From Berberis thunbergii (taxonomy: Eukaryota; Streptophyta; Magnoliopsida; Ranunculales; Berberidaceae): a DNA stretch of 64,000 nucleotides. The notes under the pieces are model-generated. The model saw only the letters and a list, made by a program, of their open reading frames with translations. It made no database searches and was not told where the DNA came from. Shown here piece after piece: positions 10,012 to 20,358 of the stretch (position 1 is its first letter; each line of letters starts with the position of its first letter). Location of the stretch: positions 1,144,001 through 1,208,000 of the forward strand of contig QNQO01000197.1 in the NCBI GenBank assembly GCA_003290165.1, written 5' to 3'. A program made the position numbers and the translations under genes.

Positions 10012-11958
10012 TAGACCTTTGCTAAATAACACCACCACTTATACTGATGGACTTCACCAACAACTTTTTTTGTATATGCTAAAGGGCACCACCACTATGT
10101 AAACAAAAAAACCTTAATCCTAACCCTGCTTCTCCTCCATCCCTTTCTTATTCTTTCCCCCTCTCTTCTCTATCAACCCACCATCACCACCTCTTCCCAT
10201 CTTCTTTCCACCTCCTCCTCCTCATTATCCTCCCACCTCCCCCTCTTCATTCTCCTCCCACCTCATCCTCTCATCCCACTTTCTCCCATCTTCTTCTTTA
10301 TATCTGTTTTTTTTTCTCTTCTACAACCTATGGCGTGGTGGTGGAATGATAGTGGCTAGGTGGTGGTGAAGGGGAGAAGGAGGAGGACGGGGTGGCAGTG
10401 GCCTCATTTTTGTTTTTTTTATCTTCTTCTCCTTGTGGTGTTGGTATGGCGGTGAAGGGGAGGAGGAAGAGAGGGTGGTAGTGGCCTCATTATTTTTTCA
10501 TCTCCCTGTTGCGTGGAGGTGGTGGTGGCGGGGAGAAAGAGGAAGGGTGGCCTCATTTTTTCTCTCCTTGTTGTGTGGTGGTGGTGGCAGGATGGTGGTG
10601 AAGGGGAGGATGAGGAGGGGGTGGCGTCCTCAATTTTTTCTTTCCCTATTGCGTGGTGGTGGTGGTGGTGGCAAAGGGGAAGAGGGGTGGCGGTGGCCTC
10701 CTCCTCATTTTTTTCTTTTCCCTGTTGCGTGGTGGTAATGATGTGGTGGTGAAGGGGAGAAGGAGAAGGGGTGGTGGTGGCCTCATCCTCATCATTTTTT
10801 CCTCTCCCTGTTGCATGGTGGTGGCGAGGTGGTAGTGAATAGGAGGAAGAGGGGGTGGCGGTGGCCTCCTCCTCCTTATTTTTTTCCTTTCCCTGTTGTG
10901 TGGTGGTGGCGATTTAGTGGTGAAGGGGAGAAGGAGGAGGGGTGGCGGTAGCCTCCTTCTCCTTGTTTTTTTTCCTCTCCTTGTTGCATGGTGGTGGTAA
11001 AGGGGATGAGGAGGAGGGGTGTCGCCGCAAGGGCGAAGATTAAAAAAAGGAGGAGGAGGCCACCCCTCATTTTCCTCCTCCCCTTCACCATCACTACCTC
11101 ACCACCTTCACCTTGCCACCACCACCACCACCACCTGGCCATTGCCAGGGAGAAAAAAAAAGGAGGAGAAGAAGAAAAAAATGGAAGGAGGTGAGACACC
11201 GCTACCTCTCATCTTCCTCCTCTTCACCACCCCACCATCACCACCACCACCGCCACCTCGCCACCACCAGGGAGGAAAAAATATAATAAAAAAAATAAGA
11301 GAAGAAGATGGGAGTATGTGGGACACTGCCACCATCTCTCCCCTTTCTCCTTTTCATCATCGCCACTACCACCTAGCCACCATCGGGGAGAAAAAAGAGG
11401 AGGAAGAGAAGAAAAAAAGATGGGAAGACGTGGGACACTGCCACCTTTCCTCCTCCTCCCCTTCACCACCGCCACCTCATCAATGCCACCTCGCCACCAC
11501 CAGGGAGGCAACAAGAAGAGAAGAAGAAAAAAAATGGGAGGAAGTGGGACACTGCCACCTCTCCTCTTTCTCCTCCTCCCTTTCACCACTACTACCACCG
11601 TCACCTCGCCATCACCACCACCCCTTTGCCACCGCCAGGGAGGAAAAAAAGAAAAGAAGATGGGAAAAGGTGGGATGAGAAGTGACGGTTGTGGTTGTGG
11701 TGAAGAAGAAGAAAAGATGAAGGGAAGAGGAGGAAGGAAAGAGGAATAGAGGTGACGTTAGCGAGGTGGTGATGGTGAAGGGAGGAGAAGGAGTTGGCGG
11801 TGGTTGATGGAGAAAAAAGGAAAAGAGAAAAAAGAGGGAAAAAGGACAAAAGAAGTTAGGTTTTTTTAAAAAAAATATATATATAGGTGGTGTCCTTCAG
11901 AAAGTAGGGGGTTGGCGGTGTCCATCAGTATAAATGGTGGTGTTATTTAAGTGCAACC
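10012..11958. mobile_element. Foldback TIR element with triplet-rich interior, copy 1
   Basis: Terminal inverted repeats contain CTAAATAACACCACCACTTA on the left. The right end, read on the minus strand, contains TTAAATAACACCACCATTTA, and both continue into TACTGATGGAC. Outside lies TTTGTCA on both sides (10005-10011 and 11959-11965), a 7-bp exact duplication, or 9 bp with one mismatch. Nine base pairs would suit the Mutator superfamily. The interior holds no credible gene, only GGT/GGA-rich tandem arrays in opposite orientations. Copy 2 at 19276-20144 has the same ends, which supports a real element family. Confidence 0.7.
10400..11690. repeat. Head-to-head tandem arrays, purine/pyrimidine-biased
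   Basis: About eight units of 72-86 bp run from 10400 to 11025, each with GTGGCCTC...CTCCCTGTTGCGTGGTGG and GAAGGGGAG. From about 11040 to 11690 about five units of 114-138 bp run in inverted orientation, anchored by GCCACCACCAGGGAGG near 11144, 11258, 11374, 11492 and 11630. The unit types are reverse complements of each other, so the two arrays could pair as a long imperfect hairpin centred near 11030. Long open frames here come from codon-like triplet repeats and are not genes. Confidence 0.75.
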
Positions 11959-12029
11959 TTTGTCAAATTGATGGATTTCCGATTTTGAAAGATTTGTGAG
12001 TGGGAGGTATAAATAACAAAACACCTTCC

Positions 12030-12345
12030 AAATTCAACTTCTCCCCCACGGATTCTCAATCTCTCTCTCCATTTCCTTTCATTATCTTTTTCTTCTTATT
12101 GTTCGTTGAGAACACAAAGAACCTTAACAAAAACATTTTTATCTCTTTAATGGATGACGATGGTGAGTTTAGAGATCTCTACACTGATGTCCTTTGGCCC
12201 TTCTCGGTAGCTCCAACCCTGCTGCCAACCACCATTGTAAACCCTCCACTCGAACCTCACCAAACCAAACCAGCCGATATTTTGTCTTCGTTGTCGATCA
12301 ATCGTTTGATATCTTTCTCTTTCCTTCACTATCTCTGCAACTTCT
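12030..12345 (+). pseudogene. 5' fragment of a Fip1-like polyadenylation factor gene
   Basis: A pyrimidine-rich stretch like a plant 5' UTR precedes an ATG at 12150 that reads MDDDGEFRDLYTDVLWPF. Plant homologues of Fip1, a subunit of the cleavage and polyadenylation specificity complex, start with an acidic run followed by (E)FGDLYTDVL, and I match on that. About 65 codons follow before the reading runs into the hAT-like element at 12346. Nothing downstream restores the gene, so this is a truncated fragment, probably captured by the outer element. The match is short and from memory. Confidence 0.45.
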
Positions 12346-13702
12346 TAGGGATGACAGTTGAGCGGATTTTCATGGATATCCACCCCGCCCATCCTATTTA
12401 GGGCGGTTTTGAATGTGTCTAAATGATATCAGGGCGGATACGGATATCCAAATAGTATCCATCAAATATTCAAGGCGGATACGAATTTGGCCATATCCGC
12501 ACCGCAGATATCCGTTTATATGGAAATTTTACAGAAATACCCTTAGCCCTTAAAAAGAAAAAAAACCCTAACCCTACCCACCATTTCTTCTCTCCAGTTC
12601 CACCTCCACTTCTGTGACAAATCAAACCACCTTTCACGCCAAACTCTCCTCATTTTCTTCTTCAATCTATTCCAATTGACCGTTTCTCCTCAGCCATTTT
12701 TCTATCTCAACACATAGCTCTGAAGAGGGTTTTTTTCTTTTTTTTCCTTTTCTTCAATGCTTGCTCACTCGACGACGAAGCTCGACAATGTGAGAGAGAT
12801 TCTTGGGTTTTCGAACACCAAAGTTATGAACGAAATAAAAAATGAATTTCACTTCATCCATGTTTTCTCCTTTTAATTTTGATTTGATTTCGAGTTATTT
12901 TGTGTTGTATTGTACTTGCGAAACCCTAGATTTGGGTTCTTGATTGGTTTTTCAGCCACTTTTCTATCTCAACACATGGATTTTTCTATCTTAGCACAAA
13001 TCTTTCTTCAAGACTGCACTCTAATAGAGGAGGGGAGTGATGACAAGAACACATTGGTAGTCGAAGGAAAAAAAATGCAAGATGAATCGGCAGAGGAAGT
13101 AGTTCTTGGATATCATAGCAATGAGGATCATAGAATTAGTTGATAGCTTAATGAGAAGCAATGTGATAGATGGCAAAATCAAAGATCAAGAGATTCAACG
13201 CACCATTGTCATCCAAAATATCACCAAAAATAAAGTTAGGTCAAAGAGTTTCTATAGTATAGTTTTGTGTTTAGTTGTTGCCTGTTTCCTTGGCTTTCTT
13301 ATGTTTTATTTGATCTTTCATTTTGAGTACTATAAGAGGGATTTTTGTTGAGTTTTCTTCACTAATTAAACCAATGAGGAAATTTCCTTTGAATCTAATG
13401 GCACGTTATTGTGTTTGAGTGAAAGTAGGCACTTGTTGATCTGTATTATTAAGATGCATAGTCCTTTTGAACTTCAATTCAATACTAAAATACCAAGATA
13501 AATGTTCAGAGACTGATAACTAAAAAACGAAACAAATCATCAAACATTTTTTTAAACAGACCTTTGGACCTGGGCAGATATCCACGAATCCGTCCGAAAC
13601 AGGGATGGTTTTTGAAAAATGGTATAAATGGATATTCGGAGATCTGCGATCTCCAGCGGGACGGGGACGGATTTGCCCAAATCTGCCATGTTTCCATCCC
13701 TA
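12346..13702. mobile_element. hAT-like non-autonomous element, copy 1
   Basis: The left end is TAGGGATGACAGTTGAGCGG. The right end, read on the minus strand, is TAGGGATGGAAACATGGCAG. Both subterminal regions are rich in GGGCGGAT and GGATATCC motifs. Flanking octamers CAACTTCT (12338-12345) and CTTCTTCT (13703-13710) match at 6 of 8 positions, which fits a decayed 8-bp hAT duplication. A second copy lies at 48217-49619. The interior has no transposase; a short reading at 13106-13351 has one hydrophobic segment near its end and no family I recognise. Confidence 0.6.
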
Positions 13703-13941
13703 CTTCTTCTAAAGTGTTGCTTCAAAATCCAATCATTTAAAATCCATCAAAATCCATGTGGATTTTGTAAAATCCTTCACAATCCATTCAAATCCTTAAT
13801 TAAATACACCCCTTAGTGTTTAAAGAAACTACTTTCCCAAAATCTCCTAAAATGGTTAACAACAAGTTATTATAACATGTAAAGCTAATATTTTCCAACA
13901 ATTTCTCCCGTCATAACTATTCATCATGGGGTTAGAAAAAT

Positions 13942-14830
13942 TATCATCATCATCATCATCAAAGCCCATTCCCTATGCTCTTGAGGTCGGCTACATGTAA
14001 GTTGGTTATCCTAGCAATGTGGTCTTCCCACATATCCTCGCCTAATCCAAGTTCAAGGATGTCTTCCTTCAACGTCTTCATCTAAGTTTTCAATGGTTGT
14101 TCCCTCCACTATACCCTCTACTAACTTGCCAATCTAAACATTTTTCTAATTGGCATTGTACTTGGTTTCCTCCGCACGTGACCAAACCACATTAAATGCC
14201 TTTTTCTAATTTTGTCCTCTATGGACGCTACACCTAAGCATCTCTTAATTCTTTCATTCATAATTTTACCCTTACGGGTTTGCCACACATCTATTTTAAC
14301 ATACACATTTCTGCTACCCCCATCCTATGCATATGTTATCTCGTAGTAGCCCAACATTCTGAACCGTAGAGCATGGTTGATCGAACAATTGTCTTATAGC
14401 AATTCCTTTTTACCCTGCAGGCATCCTTCTATCGCATAATACTCCTGACGTCATTCTCCATTTCGTCCAACCAACTTTAATCCTATGGTCTACAACCTCT
14501 CCAGTAGCCTCATTATTTTGGATTATAGATCCTAGACATCGAAAAACCTCACACTCTGGAACCTCCACTCCTTCGATCTCAATTGAATTACTCTTCCCTC
14601 TTGATTCACAACCAAAGTTGCACACTAGATATTTCGTCTTCCAACAACTAATTCTAAAACCCTTATCCTCTAATGCCTTCTGCCGCCTATCTAATTTCTG
14701 ACCTAAACCATCACTAGTCTCATCAATTAAGATAATATTATCTGTAAGGAACATGCACCAAGGTACATATTCTTGAAGATATCTCGTCAACTCATCCACG
14801 ACCCAAGCAAAAAGATATGAACTTAAGAAC
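13942..14830 (-). pseudogene. RTE-type LINE remnant, reverse transcriptase 3' part
   Basis: Minus-strand readings give MDELTRYLQEYVPWCMFLTDNIILIDE, then KFRYLGS-like VFRCLGSIIQ, GWTKWRMTSGVLCDRRMP and RHLMWFGHVRRKP. These form the C-terminal RT part of a common plant LINE type. The catalytic FADD is FLTDN here, so activity is lost, and frames are broken. The 3' end is marked by GAGGTCGGCTACATGTAAG (plus strand) followed by a short GAT repeat (13944-13962 region), the usual simple-repeat tail of RTE elements. The 5' part is missing. Confidence 0.75.
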
Positions 14831-15296
14831 GACCGTTGATGTAGTCCTACTTATACTTGGAATTCATTGAACATCCCGCCTACTGAGCGAGCACTTGTTA
14901 CAACTCATTCATACATATCCTTAATGATATTGACATAACATAATAATCCAAACCATTCTTTTCTTCAACAAATTCGCCTTCCTTGAAAAGATGATGCTAT
15001 ACTAAGTTGCTATGGTAGCCCTAATGACAATGAGTAATACGCAAAAACATTTGTTAAAAAATATATATAGCATCCATTTTTTTAATCAAGATAACAAGAA
15101 AAATATTTTTTTTAAAAAAATCTAACATTTTTCAACAAATGTGTTTTTCGTTGAAAGATCTACGAAGTTCCACCAAGTTTCCTAAAGAAAATTTAATGGC
15201 AATAAATAAAATCATGTGTTCAAATTTTATTAAAAAATACAATAATGATTTGTTGATATGACTAAATAAAGAAAACTTCAAGAATGAACGACTATA
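14831..15296. other. AT-rich stretch, no gene seen
   Basis: The first part (to about 15040) may be further eroded LINE sequence, but I cannot read a domain in it. The rest is A/T-rich with several A- and T-runs and ends at the target duplication of element C. Confidence 0.4.
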
Positions 15297-15301
15297 CCCA
15301 A

Positions 15302-15971
15302 TGATGATACATAAAAATGGTCACACCCCGAAGCCATACACGTGTCATGATGATCTCGAGGAATCACGGTGTCAAGCGTCAGTTCCACTCTGCTCCAACC
15401 CAAGTGGTTCTAAGCTCGCCCAACTACAGTTTGTCGGGCGGACCCGAACTCTCATAAGCCCACATGTCTCACAATTATCCTCAATACACGTATGCCCTCT
15501 TAAGGAAATTATCCCGAGGATCATTTTCGGACGGGCAACTACAATTGTCCTTTGCTTCCAACTAGGAAGCAAACACCATAGTATCTTCCACACAAGGAAA
15601 CTCTCTTCTACCAATTGCTCTTGGATTGGGAACTAACCCCCGCACATCTAGGAGCATGGAGCTAATAGGGAACTTCCCTCCTATGACACGACTCCTACTT
15701 AGAGAGAGATTTTCACGAAGATCTCCTCCCTAAACTACGCCTACGATGGCTTGGTTGAACTAGGACTCCTTGTACTATAAATAAGACATGAAGTTTGTAA
15801 GCTAAGATATGTTATAAATTCCCTGTTACATCATTACACCTTTCTCAGAGCCCAGTTTGACTTTAGCATCAAAGTGCCATCGGCCACCCCATGGTGGTCT
15901 ATGGCTCATGTGCGTTACTTTTGCAGGTCAGTGGGACTAAGTCAAAGCAGGGAGCGAAAAAAATTGCACCA
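15302..15971 (+). repeat. 5' LTR of Tat element C
   Basis: It runs from TGATGATACATAAAAATGG to GAAAAAAATTGCACCA and is 670 bp. It is followed after three bases by the primer-binding site. It shares CTATAAATAAGACATGA near 15775 with the other Tat LTRs in the window. Confidence 0.9.
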
Positions 15972-15974
15972 GTT

Positions 15975-15991
15975 TGGCGCCGTCCATGGGG
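15975..15991 (+). other. Primer-binding site of element C
   Basis: TGGCGCCGTCCATGGGG lies three bases after the 5' LTR. This is the tRNA-primer complement typical of the Tat lineage. Element B has TGGCACCGTCCGTGGGG in the same place on the minus strand. Confidence 0.75.
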
Positions 15992-16046
15992 ATAACATAG
16001 TTCATAACTTTACGCTAATCGTCGTCTCCTATCAAAACCTAGAGAA

Positions 16047-16502
16047 ATGGTAACCACCAAGTCATGCAACAACAAAAAACTAGGGGACACATCCGAAGCT
16101 CAGACTGTCCCTGTACTGCCTCTCTCAGCGGATCCTGTCTTGCACAGGCAACCAACTCATGCTCTCGCGCCAACGACAACACCGTTGAGCCCCTGGTCAT
16201 ATGTAAAATCTCTTTTCATACACCAGGCTTTGTCAATGATTAAGAAGTTTGAATCAATGAAGCATAGCCCTAACGAAACCCTAAAAAAGTGTTTAACCCG
16301 CCTTAACAGCGAGTTGACCACCGTTCGCGTATGCAGTGACACAACGACTGTCTCGACCTTCATCAACGAGTTGCGAAAAGGAAAGTTTTACAACCGTCCG
16401 ACATTAGACCCTCCAACAAGCATGGCGGACTTGACAAGGGAAGCACGAAACTTCATTGTCCTGGGAAAAAGACGGACGAGAACCGAACCCGGGGAGCCAT
16501 AG
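16047..16502 (+). pseudogene. Shortened gag of element C
   Basis: The reading starts MVTTKSCNNKKLGDTSEAQ, like the gag start of element B (MTTRSPNNGEQGDTSNAQ). After about 50 residues it jumps to the end of the retrotransposon gag domain (MKHSPNETLKKCLTRLNSEL...TFINELRKGKFYNRPTLDPP). About 150 residues found in element B are missing between these parts. The frame is open across the join, giving 151 residues. It is unlikely to form particles. Confidence 0.8.
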
Positions 16503-16739
16503 GTCAACAGAGTACATGTGCTTCATGGAGCACATTCAAAGTCCGAACTATCCAACATGTCCATAAAGAAGGCTCTGTGAGTTATGAGGAATCAAGCGAT
16601 ACATGGCAAGCAACTGCCACAATACAATTGGAGGCAAGGTTGATCCGCGCCACTGGCATTTAAGCAGAGGGATCTCCAGGGCATACAACTCCCGCACGAT
16701 GACACCCTGGTGGTGACAATCTTCCTGGCGGCTAGGAGG

Positions 16740-18010
16740 TGAGAAGGTCCTTGGTTGATACTGGAAGCTCAATGAACGTCCTGTTCCTCCGCACGCTCTG
16801 CAGCATGCAACTAGACGAAGCAGCATTGACCCCTGACAATCGTCTAGTGATAGACTTCAGTGGTGAGAATCAAATATTGATGCACCCCCAGATCAAGAGA
16901 AAACCTCTTTCGTAATGGAAAGAGGAAGATATTGCTATTGGGTAATGCCATTTGACATGAAGAATGCAAGGGCTACTTACCAACGATTGGTCAATCGAAT
17001 GTTCAAAGAGCATATCGGCAGAAATATGGAAGTATACATCGACGACGTGTTGGTTAAGAGCCTTCGCAGCCCCGACCACGTACGAGATCTTGCCGAAGCA
17101 TTTGACCAACTCAGGAAATGTCGGATGAAACTCAACCTACAAAAGTGCATGTTTGGAGTCGAGTCGGAGAAATTCCTGGGCTACATAGGGAACAAAATAG
17201 GGATCGGAGCGATTCCAAAACAAATTCAGGCTCTTGACAACATGAAATATCCGACCAATATCAGAGACGTTTAGAGCCTGAATGGAAGAGTAGCAGCACT
17301 CAATAGATTTATATCAAAGTCATCCGATAAATGCCTCCCATTCTTCAAGATACTAAGAGGGAGCAAAAGATTCTCGTGGAACGACGGATGCGATTAAGCC
17401 TTTCATAACCTAAAAGCATACATGGGGAGTCTGAAACTACTCTCGAAGCTTGCGATAGGTGAAAGACTATACCTGTACTTTTCTATTTCCAAACATGCTA
17501 TTCGTACGAGATGACCAAGGAACCCAGAAGCCAGTATATTACACCGGCAAAACCTTCGTGGAAGAAAAAACACACTATCAAGACCTGGAATTGGCTCTGG
17601 CACTGGTTGTATCCCCTAAGAAATTGAGACCTTATTTTCAGGCCCACTCCATAACGGTCCTGACCAAACATTCACTCCACTCGGTATTGCATAAATTCGA
17701 GCTGTCTGGCAGGATGTTGAAATGGGCAATACAGCTCGGGCAGTTCAATGTAAGCTACGCTCCAAGAACCACCATCAAAGCTCGAGCGATTGCAGATTTC
17801 ATCGCTGAATTTACCGGGGAGAAGAGCCAAGGGTAGACATTCAACCCTCGGAGACAGATGTCTAGGCATGGATCCTGTGTTGCGATGGATCTTCAACAGA
17901 TAGGGCGAGTGGAATAGGGATCACACTCCGCTCCCCTAGCGGCTACACCCTCAAAAAGGCCGTCAGATTCGACTTCCTCGTTTCAAATGACGAGGTCAAA
18001 AATGAAGCAC
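16740..18010 (+). pseudogene. Protease-RT-RNase H remnants of element C
   Basis: The aspartic protease motif is visible at about 16752 (LVDTGSSMNVLFLRTLCSM). The reading continues to VIDFSGEN, then joins directly to RT (QILMHP...), so the linker and first half of RT are gone. RT continues through MPFDMKNARATYQRLVNRMF with catalytic YIDD near 17035 and FGVESEKFLGYI. RNase H (KPVYYTGKTFVEEKTHYQDLE) spans 17459-17836. A second, archaeal-type RNase H begins near 17865 (CDGSSTDRASGIGI) and is cut off at about 18010. Stops and frame changes occur near 16915, 17272 and 17460. Confidence 0.85.
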
Positions 18011-18039
18011 TGGGAGTCAGGGGTAAATGAACTGGGCTT

Positions 18040-18661
18040 TGATGATCTCGAGGAATCACGACCTCAAGCGTCAGCCCAACACTGATCCGACCCAAGTGGT
18101 TCTAAGCCTGCCCAACTACAGTCCGCCAAGCAGACCCGAACTCTCACAGGCCCACACGTCTCACATCTATCATCAATACCCGTAAGCCCTCTTAAAGCAA
18201 GAATCTCAATGATCAACTTCGGACGGGCAACAAATCTGCCCTCTGCTTCCAACTAGGAAGCAAACACCAAAATATTTTCCACATAGGGAAACTCCCTTCT
18301 ACGAACTGCTCTTGGATTGGAAACTATTTTCCGCGTATCTAAGAGCATGGAGCAAACATGGAACTTCCCTCCTACGGCACGAATCCTAATTAAGGAGGGA
18401 TATCCACGAAGATCTTCTTCCTAACTACGCCTACGATGGCCTGGTAGAACCAGAACTTCTTGCACTATAAATAAGACATGAGGCTGGTAAGATAAGGTAT
18501 GCTACAAATTTCATGTTATAGCATTACACCTTCTTCAGAGCTCTGTCTGACTTTAGCATCGGAGTGCCATCGGGCACCTCACGGTGGTTTGTAGCTCACG
18601 TGCGTTACTTGTGCAGGTCAGCGGGACTAGGTCAAAGCAGGGAGCAGAAAAAACTGCATCA
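18040..18661 (+). repeat. 3' LTR of element C, first 46 bp missing
   Basis: It aligns with the 5' LTR from base 15348 onward, so the first 46 bp are lost. The copy starts at an internal TGATGATCTCGAGG that resembles the real LTR start TGATGAT. It ends AAAACTGCATCA and is followed by the CCCAA target duplication. Confidence 0.9.
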
Positions 18662-18666
18662 CCCAA

Positions 18667-19266
18667 CCTATTGATATTTATTTATTTAAAGTAGAATAAA
18701 ATTATATTTATCATGTTAAACTTTTATCGTGCCAACGAAACGGGGAATACCCTAGTAACATTACAAAACAAAATTACCTTATTCAACCCATTTGCATTAT
18801 ATAGTGAGATGTATGAAGCTACAACAAATTTTGTGGAGTTTTTATGGGAGTATCCACTATTTGATATAGAATTGAGTATAAAATATTTAAGTTCTATTGA
18901 ATTAGTAAGGTGGTGGATTGAAAACTTAAAAACGTAGGTAAAAGAAAGCGATGAAAATTTATTGATTGGTTGTACAAAAATAAAACATAATTAAATTAAG
19001 AGACGCCTAGGAGAGAGAAGATTAAACAAGAAGGGATAGAGAAAAGTAGAGAAAGTAAAATATTAGAGAAAGAAAGAAAAAATTCAAAATATAAATAGAG
19101 AAAGACAAATGAGAGAGGAAAACATTTTCTCATTTAAATTGGTTAAATATGGATTGTTGGTCCTAGGACATATCATTATGAAGTCTACAAAATTTCTCTC
19201 GAATTTGGCACGTGCGCCGGGGGGGAGGTGGAATAATGAAGGAGATGTATGGTCATCCTAGGATGA
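18667..19266. other. AT-rich and purine-rich spacer, no gene seen
   Basis: An open frame at 18713-18937 (74 aa) shows no recognisable domain, and I do not call it. From 18980 to 19110 the plus strand is rich in GAGA. A CCTAGGA motif occurs in both orientations near 19168 and 19258, which may mark a small eroded element. Confidence 0.4.
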
Positions 19267-19275
19267 TTATGCATA

Positions 19276-20144
19276 GGTTGTTGCTAAATAACACCACCAT
19301 TTCTATTGAAGGACGCCACCATTTATGTTGAACGACACCACCAACCCCTTACTTTCTGAAAGACACCATCACCTGTTGAAGGACACCACCAATATAAAAA
19401 AAAACCATAACCTCTATTCTCCTATTTCCCTCTCTCCATTTCTTCTCCATAAATCACCACCGCTACCTCTTATCCCCCTCCTCCTATTCTTCTTCTTCTT
19501 CTTCTTCTTCTTTTCCATCAATCACCACTATCACCCTACCACCACCGCCGCCATCTCTCATCCCAGCTCCTCCCATCTTCTCCTCCTCCTCCCCCTAACC
19601 TTTTCTTATTTTTCTTGATTTTTTTCTTATTCTCCCCTCTTCTTATTATTTTTTTCTTCTCTTTCCCCTTTTATTCTCCTTCGCCCTCGCGGAGGTTTCG
19701 GCAAGTGGGGAACCTTCACTCGTCAAAACCTCTGCGAGGGCTAAGGAGAAAAAAAGGAGGAGAAAAAGAAATGAACAAAAAAAGAGGAGGGAAAGAAGAA
19801 GATGAAAAAAAACATAGAAAAAAAAGAGTAAAAAGAAATCATAAGGAAGAAAAATAGGAGAGAATAACACAAAAATATAAATGAAGAGAAGATAGGAGAA
19901 GAAGAGAAAAGAAAAGGAAGAGATTAAGAAGAAGAAGAATAACAATGAAGAAGAACAATAACAAAGGAGAAGAGGAAGTGTGGGTGGTGTGCGGCTGGAG
20001 GTGGTGCGACTAGGTGGTGTTGCTCTTGTGAAGAGAGAAGAGAAGGTGAAGAAGGGAAGCCGGTGATGTACTTCAGCGGATCACAAAAAAAAGTGGGGTA
20101 GTGGTGTCCTTCAGCAGAAATGGTGGTGTTATTTAGAAATGGCC
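19276..20144. mobile_element. Foldback TIR element with triplet-rich interior, copy 2
   Basis: Ends match copy 1 at 10012-11958: the left has GCTAAATAACACCACCATTT, the right on the minus strand has TCTAAATAACACCACCATTT, and both continue to TGAAGGA. TTATGCA flanks both sides (19267-19273 and 20145-20151), extendable to 9 bp with one mismatch. The interior is a large inverted repeat: pyrimidine-rich from about 19390 to 19680, a GC-rich hairpin centred near 19712 with arms CCTCGCGGAGGTTT and AACCTCTGCGAGGG, then purine-rich to about 19970. No gene is present. Confidence 0.7.
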
Positions 20145-20358
20145 TTATGCAAATGAGAAATGAGATATATGTGAAGGAGAAAATTTTGTTTGGAGGAAGT
20201 GAAGAGACGTCAAACGAGACGATTGAAAAAAATAAGAAATATTTAATTGTGATGGTAGTGGTTATGATATGGTAATTGTAGTAATATCAATCATGACTAT
20301 GTTGATTGTGGTGGTAGTAGTAAGGTGGTGTTGATTGTAGTGATTATGCTATGGTAAC

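Larger units (their letters stand above)
9795..13815. mobile_element. Outer inverted-repeat element carrying a gene fragment and two nested elements
   Basis: The left end, from 9797, reads GGTGTATTCAATTAAGG followed by TTGTGAAAGATTTTAAAATC. The right end, read on the minus strand from about 13815, gives GGTGTATTTAATTAAGG and then ATTGTGAAGGATTTTACAAA. These match apart from a 12-base gap. Removing the nested elements 10012-11958 and 12346-13702 leaves about 0.7 kb, which includes the 5' end of a Fip1-like gene. That is the form of a TIR element that has captured host sequence. No clean target duplication was found, so two independent partial MITEs remain possible. Confidence 0.4.
15302..18661 (+). 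mobile_element. Tat-lineage element C, internally deleted
   Basis: A compact plus-strand element: 5' LTR, primer-binding site, shortened gag, protease piece, partial RT, RNase H, start of archaeal-type RNase H, then a shortened 3' LTR. It is flanked by an exact 5-bp target duplication, CCCAA, at 15297-15301 and 18662-18666, so both outer ends are original. At about 3.4 kb it has lost most of the coding region of a Tat element, including integrase and antisense ORF. At least three deletion joins are visible: within gag, between protease and RT near 16869, and between RNase H and LTR near 18039. Confidence 0.9.

Noticed and set aside
11019..11749. Long open frames (up to 219 aa) of Pro/His/Thr/Lys composition on both strands
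   Set aside because: They arise from CCACCACC and GGAGGA triplet repeats in the foldback element; all frames on both strands are open and no domain is present.
18713..18937. 74-aa plus-strand frame
   Set aside because: Not recognised, AT-rich composition like the surrounding spacer, no supporting signals.
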